From Blasia pusilla (taxonomy: Eukaryota > Marchantiophyta > Marchantiopsida > Blasiales): a stretch of DNA of 64,000 bases. Position 1 is the first letter of the stretch, and each line of letters starts with the position of its first letter. The DNA is taken from the NCBI GenBank assembly GCA_050084515.1, contig CM114271.1, positions 45,818,001 through 45,882,000 of the forward strand. Reading direction: 5' to 3'. Below are positions 12,489 through 25,829 of the stretch, in pieces. A program made the position numbers and the translations under genes. The notes under the pieces were generated by a model. It did not search any database, had not been told where the DNA came from, and saw only the letters and a program-made list of their open reading frames with translations.

Positions 12489-13349
12489 TCATAAACACAT
12501 TACGCCCCAACCAATACTCTTTTTGTAACTCCTGCCTCTACTCCAAGTAAGGCATGCAAACACATGCCTTACTTCATGTCCTATTACCTCCATCTCAATG
12601 GATTTCGCATCAATGTCAATATCTATCTCTCCGTTATCTATTACGAAAGGCACATTGATATCACAACTTTCCTCTACAACCGAAGAATCAATATGGTTCA
12701 AATCTTCCCCAGGGTCCTCAAACTCCAAAAACTCCCCAGTTGGCTGCTAATATATTGGAGATACTATTGTGGATCGGTTACCTTAATGTTCTTCAACATC
12801 ATCACATGACACTACTTCCCTTATTGAAGCTGAATGAGGCCATGTCTCGGCCTCTACATCCCATGGATGCATCAACCACCTTCTCTTTGCAATTGGCAAG
12901 GAACTCCTTGGAGACATGTTCAACAACCTCAAAAGCTCTTTTGTTGCATCCAACCCTTCTTTAAGAGCATCAACAACCAACTCATTAGTCCCAACCAATG
13001 AATAATCAAATAGATTCGGAGCCTGGTCTCCTTCACCAAGAGGATGCAGTTTTGCCCAAATATGATCTTGCTTATGATGTGAACGACGTATCTTTAATCC
13101 TTCTGGTCCATACTCTAGGCCAGCCACTCGATTCACTTCTACTACACTATCTAGTAGAGATCCAAAGTCATGGTTTCTTTCATGACCACTCATGCCACCT
13201 ACCTTGCTAAAAAAAATCTCACAACAATCAGATCCTAGCAAGTGAAATGGAACTTGAAGATATGGAAACTTGTCTCGAAATGCAAAAACTAAGAGGACAA
13301 TGAAATGGCAAGACATGTTGATATCATGGAAAGCTTGAATAGAGATCAT
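12489..13349 (-). pseudogene. Transposase C-terminal region with GSDxCExFFS motif
   Basis: The segment 12783-13349 (188 codons) opens SIQAFHDINMSCHFIVLLV and then has LLGSDCCEIFFSKVGG, whose Glu is a candidate third catalytic residue. RNHDFGSLLDSVVEVNRV, RRSHHKQDHIWAKLHPLGEG and a helical EGLDATKELLRLL follow. The acidic tail at 12489-12728 is probably the C-terminus after a frameshift. From memory, unnamed plant transposase-like proteins share the GSDxCExFFSKxGG pattern. The region below 12489 (12189-12452) has one more short ORF of doubtful meaning. Confidence 0.55.
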
Positions 13350-13624
13350 ATTTTCTTCTGTGACACATCATGTATTCCCTTTCACAGACTGGTCACCGTA
13401 CCTCAACCATAGCCTCCACAAACGGAGAAACCAAGATACCTTAGATGCCAATACTATACGAGTTCTCAAGTCATGCTTCACAGAGAAGAAAATGTCGATG
13501 TAATCTGCACAAATCTCAAGGTACAACTTAGTCCCAAAGCTTCTACATGTCGAACATCTTGCCGCTCAAACATGTGGTGTAGGCAGGCTTAGACTCTCCT
13601 AGATGCTATCCGTTGTGGGCAAGC

Positions 13625-15326
13625 CTAGTTATGTCTTTTGGTCCTATTCACATGATCCCAGTTCAAGCCATGCTCCTCAATTTTATAATGGTTATAAATT
13701 AATGTCACGTAGGACAATGATGCATGTTGGTCACCAAGTACTAACATGGCAACACATCTGTCCAATGGGTTAATAGCCTTTTTCCCATTGTGGATCTTGG
13801 TCTCCAAAGCCATACAAGTCTCCATTTGGAAGAATGGACACAAAATACTGCCACCCTTCCCACCCTACTTTATACCTTGGAAAAGAACCATTCATACCAG
13901 TATAATCTTCCATCATTAATTTCCTACGACGAACATCACCATCACTAGCATGCCCCAATAAAGGACCAACATTGGCTGTGCGATATTCATCCCACATGGA
14001 TTTCAGCTGCACCCAATGTTCCCTCACCCAATCTGCTTTGAATCGATTACAAGTTGCGGTGGCACAGAGCGCCAATTTTGGCATTTTGTCATGCAAAGGA
14101 TTCACAATTACTACTCTAGCATACATACCTTTCACATATTTCTCAAAAGTACTCACAATTTTATCATACCCTTCATTACCTTCCCCAACAAGTACTTCCA
14201 AGCCAAAAGAGCATGTATGTTCTTCCGAGGGACCACAAAAACCAATAAGCGTGTCATATTTAGCCTCCCATCTATCACAACAGCAGTATCAAGTTAGAAC
14301 ATAAGCCCAATGGAAAACAATAAACATGACATATAAATGTGCAAAGTAATATAATCATTATGTTAGTGCATACCAATACATATATCAAGGCCAACTTTCT
14401 CCAGAGATTCAAACACACCTTGGCCTTTCTTTTATCCTTGTTTCATCCTCAATTAACATTAGAGGCACATCTCCCTCGATTCAAAGTGGTTGTTTTGATG
14501 CAAATAGTACTTGGGAGACCTCTTGAAATATCTCTTTTTGTAGCCCAACTCTAAAGGGTGGTAGTTTTGCTTTGTCACGTTTCAAGGTCTTCAGACCTGG
14601 CCCTCCCAAGTTTTCCTGAAAGCAGTGAGCAACTTGTCGGCCACCAATTTGGAACATGGCTTGGGAAAAGGCTTTGGTTCTCTTATTGTAACGATAACCA
14701 TTGGCCACTCTCTGCAAATTCTTAGCCACATCTTTCAAGAAATCCCACAACCCCTCCTTACCACCAAATGCCCCATCCCTATGTCCATTTACTACGTTCC
14801 TAAGAAATAGTCTCAAATCTTTCCTATCTGCAACTACTCCTAACATGTCTTCTAGCTTCTTTCGCCTAATACTCAAGGCACAAATCCTTTGTGATTGTTG
14901 TGCCAAAAGCCAACGTTGTCTCCTAAATTGAGTGTTCAATTTTTCCACATGCTCCCTCAACTGTGTCTTGGTCAAGTACTTCATGGCCATCCCTCTTTGA
15001 GTTGTCTTGCCTCCTCTATGCACTAAAGCTTCCGCTTCCCTGTGCACCCGACCACGAAAATCGTCCTCCCGCTTAATGGAGTCACAATGACTACAAGTGA
15101 GGTTCTCAAACCCTCCCCCATTACTTGACAATCTAGAGCAAAGCTTGTGCCTAAAACAACCTTGTATACATACAATTGACCGACTACTTGGGTTGAACAC
15201 TTGCGCTGAAGTGGTAAGCTCACAATCCCAAATAGTTCCTCCTGTCTGATCATCTAGTATGGCCTTCACATCCATCAACTCTCCTCTCCATTGGATGTTT
15301 GACTCCCAGAAGCCCCAACAAAGCAA
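13625..15326 (-). pseudogene. Transposase central region, DDE-like core
   Basis: The segment 14481-15326 (281 codons) has a CSHCDSIKRE motif, a basic helical stretch, then FSQAMFQIGGRQVAHCFQEN and LGGPGLKTLKRDK. After a TGA the same frame continues IEGDVPLMLIEDETRIKER, where the Asp/Glu cluster could be the first catalytic acidic site. Further on come KYDTLIGFCGPSEEHTC and, at 13770-14201, GPLLGHASDGDVRRRKLMM, where SDGD is a good candidate for the second acidic residue. The segment 13625-13843 adds NPLDRCVAMLVLGDQHASL and KIEEHGLNWDHVNR in another frame. The overall order recalls the P-element/THAP9 style of DDE core, but that is inference. Frameshifts and stops make it inactive. Confidence 0.55.
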
Positions 15327-15365
15327 ACTTAGTCCAAAATCAATGGAGGAAGCAAACCCACCTTT

Positions 15366-16510
15366 TCATGAATTGCTTCCTTCCTTAAAGGCATCAAGGT
15401 TAAAGAATTTGGAAATGGAATTTTGAGACGGAAATAAGTCCCTAGGATCTGGCTTCTTTGATCGTCCCTTCTTCCCATACCTCAAGACAAGTTGGGCAGT
15501 GACCTCTCTAGTGTCAAGAGCATCCAAGTGATTACGACTAACCAAGTGTTGTCGTAGATTATGCTCCAAATTGGCCTTTCTTGGGCACATGTCTGTGTGC
15601 AACTTGCCACAAATTAGACATCGTATCTTGAACAAATATGACATGTGTGCAAACTGCGTATCAGCAACAGATGGCGTCACAAAGAACACTATTGTCTCAC
15701 CCCCAACCTCTCCATTCATTTTCTCAACTATTCCTATACCTACGATGATATGATGTTCATGATCCCATTGAGGTTGTTGTATAATGTCACTAGGAGAAAT
15801 CAATGTACTAGGCAGACCTCATCTCTTACAAAAATTCTCCTTATGCTTAGGGTTGTTGAGATGCTTAGTCTTGAAATTGTTGAAGCAATTTGCAATTGAT
15901 TTTAAAACGTGGGAATTAGTTGCATTCCCAAAAGTCTCCCGACACTCTAAGCACTCTAGGTGCCCTCGAACATCTTGCCCCTCAGCCCACGTTTGCACTC
16001 TCCACTTATGCTCATCATATCCTTGTCGCTTTATCCAATCTTTAAGCTTGCTCCACTCCTCATTCCAACTCTTTGCTGCCACCTCAGACATAAGCACTGA
16101 CTCAAATGAACCTGTGACAGGCAATATATTGACTACTTGCTCTTGGGCTGTGGCTTCTGTATATGATTTGGACCCAAAATTTGTGTCCTCTATGATAGAC
16201 AGAGTCGCAGCAGATGAATGCGAGGACACAATTGCAACCGCCTAGTATATCTAGAGGCTTGTTGTGCAATAACAAAAACACACCCTTCAAGTTCACTAAT
16301 CTCAATGAGGTTCTCAATAGGATGTCTAACTCTACCAGGTAGCCTATCATCCCAAAAATCAAATTCAAAGTCAACTGCCCTAGAACATCGTGTGCGGAAG
16401 TCGGCTAGTGTCTGTCCTTCTTTGAAGGACAACACAGAAATTGGTACATCATCCTTCCCTTCTGCATTCTTTTCTACTAGTCTCACTGAGTTGGAACTAG
16501 GGTTTTCCAT
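15366..16510 (-). pseudogene. Transposase N-terminal part with two zinc fingers
   Basis: A minus-strand ATG at 16510 opens MENPSSNSVRLVEKN, an acidic region with no family I know. The segment 15819-16229 contains a finger-like CLECRETFG followed by a Cys and FKTKHLNNPKH. The segment 15366-15803 contains a second, CLICGKLHTDMCPRKANLEH with a later HLVSRNH. Both have the look of the BED/C2H2 DNA-binding fingers that precede catalytic cores in plant transposases. A stop near 15820 separates the two segments, which otherwise read on; the link to the acidic start near 16230 may be an intron or a frameshift. Confidence 0.55.
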
Positions 16511-16966
16511 TTGTACAATGTGTCAAAGGCATTCAAACTATCATATATGTAGTTCAACTTGTCATGTACCACAACAATAAACAAAAGAGGTCACAAATTA
16601 AGGTTTGTTATGCTTCTACAACAATTGATTGCCATACATAACACCAAATAACTATCCTCATTCCAACTTCAAGACTTAATCCATTTAATTCATTATAATC
16701 CAACCAAAACGTCCATTCAATATGAGTTATAGTTTTAAGTCTGAAGATGCAAAACTCCGAAAACATCAAGGTAATTTGTGCAAAATCTTACACTTGAAAT
16801 ATGTAATGAGACTATAGTCCCATTGTGCTTACCTACAAAATTTCTCTATCATATTCATTAATTAAACCCAAGAGATATGTTGATAATCTGCAGTGCCTAG
16901 TGTAGGGACAATTGGATGATCAGGGCAATAGATCATCCATATGATCTCATTATGTGCAACATGACG

Positions 16967-17551
16967 CTAGGATTCTCTGCCAGGTGCAAAACCTTCCTCC
17001 TTGCTCGCTGCCAAGCAACCCAAATGCCATGTCTTTGGGCATCTCAAACATTGGACGACGTTTGCTAGATGCTTGGTGCGATGCGTCATGTTGCATGCCA
17101 CACATGTATGGAGAGGGCAACACTGCACATCAAGTGGCAAGCATCCATGATAGAAGAAACGAACACAGAAAGGTTGGGGGCACTGTCTCATATTAGTTTG
17201 AATGGAAGCCATTCTACCACACTTGAAACATTTGTATGTCTCGGAGGTACACTCTGGAAAATACCAAGGGTCGCTCTCCTTGTCCTTTGGAATGACCACG
17301 GTAGGGCAATGGGACACCGTCTGGCCAACTCTACAAACATGGTGAAATTGTTGATGGCAAAGCCTATCACAAATCACTAGATCTCCATGAAAATCGCAAA
17401 TAGCACACAAATGAGGACTGCATTGTCGCAACTCAATATATGAGAATAGGGGAATTTGTGGCAACCTCATGCTCATGTTCTTCCTAGAGTGTGGATTATT
17501 CTTGGCTTGCCCCTTGTACCTTGCCGTTATGGCTAGTGGATATTTAAACAT
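16967..17551 (-). CDS. EDM2-like protein fragment with three PHD-type zinc fingers
   Basis: Uninterrupted ORF of about 194 codons from a minus-strand ATG at 17551. It holds a first PHD (LCAICDFHGDLVICDRLC, then QQFHHVC), a second Cys-rich finger (YKCFKCGRMAS ... FCVRFFYHGCL) and a third (CCPLHTCVACN ... VVQCLRCPKTWHLGCL). The spacing and the CPLH-C-C / RCP-x-x-H-x-x-C ending are those of the PHD region of plant EDM2-like and NSD-like chromatin regulators. Those proteins read histone marks and affect transposon silencing. Here nothing else of EDM2 is present; the ORF sits 0.45 kb upstream of the transposase on the same strand. It may be a captured host fragment, a transposon accessory ORF, or one exon of a larger gene. 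Confidence 0.6.
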   Translation of the reverse strand: MFKYPLAITARYKGQAKNNPHSRKNMSMRLPQIPLFSYIELRQCSPHLCAICDFHGDLVICDRLCHQQFHHVCRVGQTVSHCPTVVIPKDKESDPWYFPECTSETYKCFKCGRMASIQTNMRQCPQPFCVRFFYHGCLPLDVQCCPLHTCVACNMTHRTKHLANVVQCLRCPKTWHLGCLAASKEEGFAPGRES

Positions 17552-17557
17552 GGACAC

Positions 17558-19720
<2,163 letters not shown>

Positions 19721-19724
19721 AAAC

Positions 19725-20210
19725 AATCAAAGCTACGGATTTGAACTGTGTTCATATCTCGGAAGTTTTAGAATGACTGAGGAGCTCAGAAGATGGTCTA
19801 TCTAGTGAAGAAGTTGAGTGTCGCCTCGAGATATTCGGAAAGTCCTTAGGTTTCTTGGATTCATGTGGAACCCACTGTCTTGGGTGATGGAAATCGCGGC
19901 CATCATGGCCATCACATTAGCGAATGGACAAGGGAGTCCCCCTGAATGGCCAGATTTTTTAGGAATCGTCGTGCTCTTGCTGGAAAACTCGACGATCAAT
20001 TTCATCAAGGAGAACATCGTAGGGAATGATGTTGTAGCTCTCATGGCAAGACTAGCCCTTTTTCCAAGGTGTTGCGAGATGGCCACTAGGTGCAGGTTGA
20101 TGCCGGACTCCTTGTGCCCGGAGACGTGATTGGCATCAAGCTAGGAGACATCATACTAGCAGATGCAAGGCTTTTGGCCGGGGATCCTCTAAAGATCGAT
20201 CAAGTGAATT
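19725..20210 (+). pseudogene. Fragment of a plasma-membrane P-type H+-ATPase gene
   Basis: The plus strand reads DLNCVHISEVLE, a stop, then [15 protein letters not shown] and [20 protein letters not shown]. Next come [33 protein letters not shown] and [20 protein letters not shown]. These are the N-terminal cytosolic part, first two membrane helices and start of the actuator domain of the AHA-type proton pump (roughly residues 15-180 of about 950). There are an in-frame stop, a one-base frameshift near 20058 and another stop shortly after. The match ends at KIDQ, just before the TGES motif, and the next bases (GTGAAT) could be an old splice donor, suggesting capture of genomic DNA and not of an mRNA. 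The phosphorylation and ATP-binding domains are absent. Confidence 0.9.
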
Positions 20211-20337
20211 ATATTTCTCCTTCAACTACTCTTATAATTTTGTTGCTCTGATTTGACACATACATGCTCAGATCTAGAGCCATAACGCTTACCATCCTCC
20301 GCCCTCAACTACGCCGTGCAATCAAAGTTCATCACTA

Positions 20338-20586
<249 letters not shown>

Positions 20587-20870
20587 GCCTCAAGAAAATG
20601 TGGACCTTCCGTGATCTGCCTTGCTAATCCAGATCTTGAGATACCAAAATCATGCCGTGACACCACTTCAAATTGCGTGTGCGCCAATTATAAAGGAAAA
20701 TAAGCGCTCCTGCATTCAATAAGCTCCCATGTTGAATCAAAGAAGGAAGGCATGCAAATGTAGAAACGAAGGAAAGGAAAGCGCTCAAGAGAATAGAGGC
20801 ATGATACGTATACTCTCAAAGAAGAAACCAAGAAAATAAATGAGCATACCAACTGCCAGGCCACTCCCGA

Positions 20871-20997
20871 TCACACTCTCCTACTACGCCACCACTCCTT
20901 GAGCGACAGAACCCAAAGAAATCAGGAGGTAGACTCGAGCCTCTTCCAATCACGCTCTCCTGCTGCACCACCACTCCCTGAGCTACAGAACCCAAAG
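20871..20997. repeat. Short direct duplication, two 48-bp units
   Basis: 20871-20918 and 20950-20997 match over their full length (TCAC-CTCTCCT ... ACAGAACCCAAAG) with about six differences; a 31-bp spacer separates them. Confidence 0.85.
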
Positions 20998-21223
20998 TTG
21001 TGCACTTTGCTCGGAAGGGGCTTCAAGTCGCGGCTCAATTTTTGGCTCAAAGCTTGTCTCCGAAGACCAAAACCCTAAACCCAACGAACCCAACTCAAAT
21101 TGAGAGGGAAACTTGAAAGTAAGGACTCCCTTCTTCCCTCTAAAGCTTTTCCATAAAATTGATTTTTTTAGCTAGGAAAGCTAATTTTTGTAAAAAATCA
21201 ATTTAATATATGTAGATGTGACA

Positions 21224-21591
21224 TGTCATGACCATACGGATTATGTCGTAGAGTATAGTGTGCTAGTAGAGGCCATTCCTTATGTAGGACCGTAGTGGCT
21301 TGGTAGAGATGCGGTTCCATACATAGGGTTGGGGGTTACTCAATTGGGGGTGACTTTCCCAATAGGGCCCGCTCTTAGGTTGGAGGATATAAGGTGGAGT
21401 ACACTCAAAGAACAGTCAGTTCTTTGAGTTGAGCCTGTTGCGTTGGGAGTTAGCCTTGGTAGTGAGTAGAGCTCTTGGCTATGGTGTTTCCCGCAAGCTC
21501 CGACCTAGATTCTTCCATCATGGAGTGGGTTTGGCTCGATTGTATGTGATTGTATACGTGTTTTATGACAGTAGGTCTTTCACCGATTTCA
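21224..21591 (+). repeat. Terminal repeat A1
   Basis: 368 bp, matching A2 (30325-30677) with about six substitutions and one 15-bp extra stretch near 21330. It starts TGTCATGACC and ends GATTTCA. Unlike A2 it is not preceded by B1 or followed by B2. The nearest TGG that could begin a tRNA primer site is at 21602, 11 bases past the end, and the following bases match no common plant primer site that I know. Confidence 0.9.
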
Positions 21592-23069
21592 CTCAAAGAA
21601 CTGGAGTAGATCGATGGTAGCTTCGATTGACAGATCAAGAGGGATTTGGTTAGGGTGATTGTGTACTCAGCCGTGGATGTTCGTGGCTTGTGGCCTATGT
21701 TGGAGGTATGAATCTGGTGCGTGGTTGGTTGGGAAAGAAGCGCCTTGGTAAGAGCTTTCCAACGCGCTTTAGATCGCCAGATTTTGTCAAGGGAGTTGGA
21801 AGTTATCAAGGATTGAAGATTCTGGTTCGTGTTCAACGGTTTTCTGATGTGGAGAGCTTGGAGTGCGGAAGCTCTGTTGAAGTTCATCCAGATTGGGTGA
21901 GAGGTTCCTGTTGCTACTCGTATTGTGATCTCATGTGAATCTATCTGCTCGAGTGTGTGGAGCGTTGTGGATTTCTGCGTGCATGAAACTTGGCGGAAGC
22001 GCTGTCGGATAAGTGATTCTGGAGGTGTATGGACAACAAGTTTGTCTGATTTTTAGCTCGGAGTACAGAGCTCGGTTGTAGCTGATTTTTTGTGGAGAGA
22101 TAGCTATGGTGGTCAATTGAATTCTGGTTGAAACAGATTTGATTTCAGTCATAGATTTGTGAAGTAATTTCTGATCAAAATTTCGCGGACTAGCTCAAGG
22201 TATGGCTATGGTGGACAGCGGATCGGAGGGGTTGGTTGGTTGGTGACTCGTTCATTGTTGGAGACGCCTATCCCGTTGGGGGCGCCCTGGTTGGGCCTCT
22301 CTCCATAGCAAAGCATGGCAAAGCGTGGCGAACGGGGCGATAGAGGCTTCGAGGCAACTCGTGGTAGCTCGGGGTGAGTGGGCGTGAGAGGCGGAGTAAG
22401 GAGCAAGGAGCAAGCAAGCAAGCTTGCTTGCTTGGGCGTGAGGCAATTTTTGCAGGATTTGGGATTTGAGTGTTGCATAACTGGTCACCCATCTTTGGGC
22501 TATTCTGCCTGGAGGACGCTTAACTGCTGAGTTCTTAACTATGCCAGTGTACACACTGTTGTAGCTCATTTGGTGCTGTTCGGAGATGTGTTAGGCACTT
22601 TATGCATCTCAGGTTTTTGGTTGATGTACCTCTAGCTCATAGTACGGTGTAGCCTCTCCATGCAAGTGATATTTTCAGGTGCTGCGAGTTCGACTAGCAC
22701 GTCATCGACCCGCGGCGGAGTAGCTATTGCGTTAGAATTGTGTGGTGGGTTTTGTGGATTCATGGGGCACCACGTTTGGTGGATTATGTTACCTTGATTT
22801 CCATTTGCGATTGGAGGGTTGTCGTTGGACTTCCTGTGTTTGGATCCCCTCCATCGGTGCTTCTTGCTTGCGCGCCCATTGTTAGGGTTGACGCTGATTT
22901 CCAGAGTAGTGTTACTCCTGTGTGCTACTGATAGTGAGGCTGGAGTGATGACCAGTAGACCGTGGGAGGCTTCTTGTGGTGATGAGAGGTTAGGTTGCCT
23001 ACACCCATAGCTAGTAGAGCTACAATAGTAGAGCGACATCGACGTCACTTGGTTATTTGGTGGTGGTAA
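21592..23069 (+). other. Untranslated leader of gypsy copy 1
   Basis: About 1.5 kb between A1 and Gag without a convincing ORF. It contains a CAAGCAAGCAAGCTTGCTTG palindrome near 22412-22432. Confidence 0.55.
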
Positions 23070-24350
23070 TTTGGTGGTGGTGCGGCATCGGCATTGGTCA
23101 TCACGGAGCTGTCGGGTGGTCTGGTTGGGGACCGTGGTGCGGACAGTGGTGGTTTCACACGGAGTGGATTTAGGTATCGGCTACCTTTTCCACTTCCGAC
23201 GGTTGATGAAGAGGAGGACGAGGGTGTTCCAAACACCGAGTCTTCTACGTTGTTATCGAGTGTTGCAACTCCATTGATTTGGGACATGGACGGTGGATAT
23301 GGGGCCATGAAGGGCCCACGAAGATACTCGGGTGCAGTGGGTACCATTGAGTTGGAGGACTTCATGCAAGAGTTTGATACGTGGTGTGATATGCAGATGT
23401 TGTGGAACGCCACGTTGTTTACACCCTTCTTGGCTTGGAAGGGGTTGTTTCAGCACTTGGAAGGACCACCCATGGATGATTACCATGAGTTTAGGAAGGA
23501 CCATGTTGCTGAGATTGAGGCATGGAGACAATATTGGTCTCCAGGCTATGTGTCTATCACCCATGGTGGTATTGGTAGTAGTGCTCCTACTATGCCAGCC
23601 AGCCCGACGTTGAGTGGTACGAGTACGAGCCGGAGTGGAGGTACTAGTGGGGGTACTAGTGGAGGTACTAGTGCCCCACCATCGTTCAACTCGGTTGCAG
23701 AGTTCTTCAAGAGGTTGAAGAAGAACTATCAGGGAGTGAAGACGGAGAAGTTGAGGAATCTTCAGGAATTTGAGCGAAAGAGTGGTGAGAGTCTTCGTGA
23801 GGCATACACTCGTATGCGACGCTTGATTTCAGTTACCCAGGGTGTGACGAGGATCAGCGATCCGATTTTGGTATGGGATCTTGGACAGAGATTTGCGCCT
23901 TAGGGTACGTGATGCTACTCTTATGAGTGATGATTCACCCACATTGACCCATGTGTTTGCTCTATCTGAGAAGATTGAGCTTAACATGGTGAAGGAGAGA
24001 GTGGTGACATCCGCATTCAATAGGGATACATCTACTACTTCTCATGTTCAACCGCCCACCTCACAGTCTCGTAGTAGTGGTGGTGGTAGTAGTAGGGGGA
24101 GTCGTGGGGGGTACACACGACCTCATCCAAGTCCTAGAGGTACACTTGCGCAGAGACCATTGCCTTCATTTGCTACCCCGCAGCAAGGACAGTCATGTTG
24201 GACATGTGGAGGTGATCATGTTAGGAAGTTTTGTCCCCAAGAGGATGGGAGACGGACTTTGGAGGATGGGCCTCAGTCGGCCCCAACTCAGTGTGATCAT
24301 TTGCGGGAGACCAGGTCATCCTCGAGAGCGTTGCTTTGATCTTCATCCGT
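23070..24350 (+). pseudogene. Gag of gypsy copy 1 with two zinc knuckles
   Basis: An open stretch to 23903 has the retrotransposon Gag core (IELEDFMQEFDTWCDMQMLW, then FLAWKGLFQHLEGPPMDDY) and a Gly/Ser/Thr-rich repeat from GGTSGG triplication near 23636-23670. It then gives FNSVAEFFKRLKKNYQGVK and SGESLREAYTRMRRLI. After a frameshift near 23880 it continues through TLTHVFALSEKIEL to an arginine/glycine/serine-rich region. Two CCHC-type knuckles follow: CWTCGGDHVRKFC near 24198 and, in another frame, a slightly damaged ICGRPGHPRERC near 24300. No in-frame ATG is found at the expected start, so the beginning is damaged. Confidence 0.85.
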
Positions 24351-24849
24351 AGTTGAGATCAGGCCGCGGCCGTGGTGGAGTAGCTCGAGAGGTCGAGGTG
24401 GTAGAGGTGGACGGTGGTTGAGAGCCTCGGTGGCTACCCCTACCACTACGACAGAGTCGGCCTATGGTCGCCAGATTGAGTGATTGGAGCAGAAGTTGGC
24501 TACTATGGTCGGTATCCAAAGATAGATCACGTTCGGGAGCAGGAGCTTCCACCTCTTATGGAGGGGATGATCTCTCTTATATGGCGAGTGCATCACAGGT
24601 TGAGGCATCAGCTGCAGTTACGAGAGGAGCCACTCGAGCGTCAGAGCCACGTGGTGCTACTGTGGAGTTGGACCCACAAAGGGGTGAGGCTGGGAGGCAG
24701 GCTAGGCTTCCCTAGTCATTCTTGTTGTCTGAGGTGCTTAGGAATCCATCCATGGTTCCTACGCAGCCTATTGAGCCGACAGTGGGGACTGAGGCATCTA
24801 CATCGCGTGTAGTAGACACGGATGCAAAGATCAAAGGCAAAGATGTGCG

Positions 24850-25680
24850 GATGGCAACTTGATGTTGGGATCCCCATTGTTTTTGGCCACGGAGTCGATG
24901 GCTTTAGGAGTTGACTTAGCTCCTATATTTCAGCTAGCAGCCACATTGTGTGAACGTGGGGGTGTTACTGCTACACGTGTTGAGGTGGATGAGGATGTTG
25001 CGGTGGAGCGACCCTCTATGTCAGGTGTAGCATTGAGTACCAGTGCTACTTGGCAGGCAGCAGCGGCGAAGATGGATGCATTACCAGCCCGGCCAGCCAT
25101 TGATCGTGAGAGGCTTACACCTGGTGTATGTATGTTGGACAACAGTGGGATCTTCCGATTGGTGAGTCCTACAGACAGGTGTATAGACCGGATAGAGTCT
25201 TGTTAGACTCGGTGCTCAACCTTGATGTTGGGAAAGGCGGCATGTATTGGTTTGGGTATTCGGAGGTCGAGCTTGAGCCTTGCCCATTCCAGATTCAAAC
25301 ATCACTTGGAGGAGCCAATGATAGGTCTCAATTCATGACACGGGAAAAGTTTGTTTGCGGTTGAGACCAGATCATGCGATCGATAGCTCCCGGTTGGGAG
25401 TATCTCATGCGGAGTCACATAAGCCGAGTCGTATGATGTACTAGTTGGAGGAGCGATTGTACCCGATGGGTTTTCAGATGGATTATCGGATGGAGACAAC
25501 GTCTTCTTAGACCTGGTTGGCAGTCCGGGATGGACGTATGAGCCAAGTTCTTGTGAGATTTATTTATGGGGCTCGACCAGGAGGGTCTTCCCAACAAAGT
25601 GTTAGCATCTGTGGCTGGTTTTAGTGGAGTAGTCACTTGGCCGGAGACTTTTTGAGGGTAATGTTTTTTCTATGGATTCT
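24850..25680 (+). pseudogene. Protease region of gypsy copy 1
   Basis: Heavily frameshifted. The stretch near 25440-25530 reads LEERLYPMGFQMDYRMETTS and, after a shift, a Pro-Gly-Trp-Gln-Ser. It corresponds to RAVLYSMGFSLDYWEESAS and RPGWQSDDGR of copy 2, the sequence that follows the retropepsin fold in this family. I cannot find the catalytic D-S/T-G box in this copy. Confidence 0.55.
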
Positions 25681-25829
25681 CCTGCGCATGAGGAGGTAGA
25701 GGAGGTCCCTATTTTTGCAGCAAAGGGAATCCTCATCGTTGGATGTGCCACTTTGGAGTTCAGGCGGTGCACTACGGCAGGAGGCTTGGTGTGAGGCTAT
25801 TATACCTCACGAGGAAGAGGAGGCCCCAC

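Larger units (their letters stand above)
12489..16510 (-). mobile_element. Decayed DNA transposon with zinc-finger DDE-type transposase
   Basis: A chain of minus-strand ORFs reads as one transposase that has picked up stops and frameshifts: an N-terminal acidic region, two C2H2-like fingers, a Cys-rich segment, a DDE-like core and a charged C-terminal tail. No terminal inverted repeats or target duplication could be found by eye, so the outer limits are those of the coding remains. The EDM2-like PHD ORF at 16967-17551 lies just upstream on the same strand and may belong to the same element. I do not recognise a named superfamily. Confidence 0.6.

Noticed and set aside
22412-22432. CAAGCAAGCAAGCTTGCTTG palindrome as a possible origin or hairpin RNA
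   Set aside because: Single short palindrome in the element leader; no further structure or conservation visible, copy 2 lacks this region.
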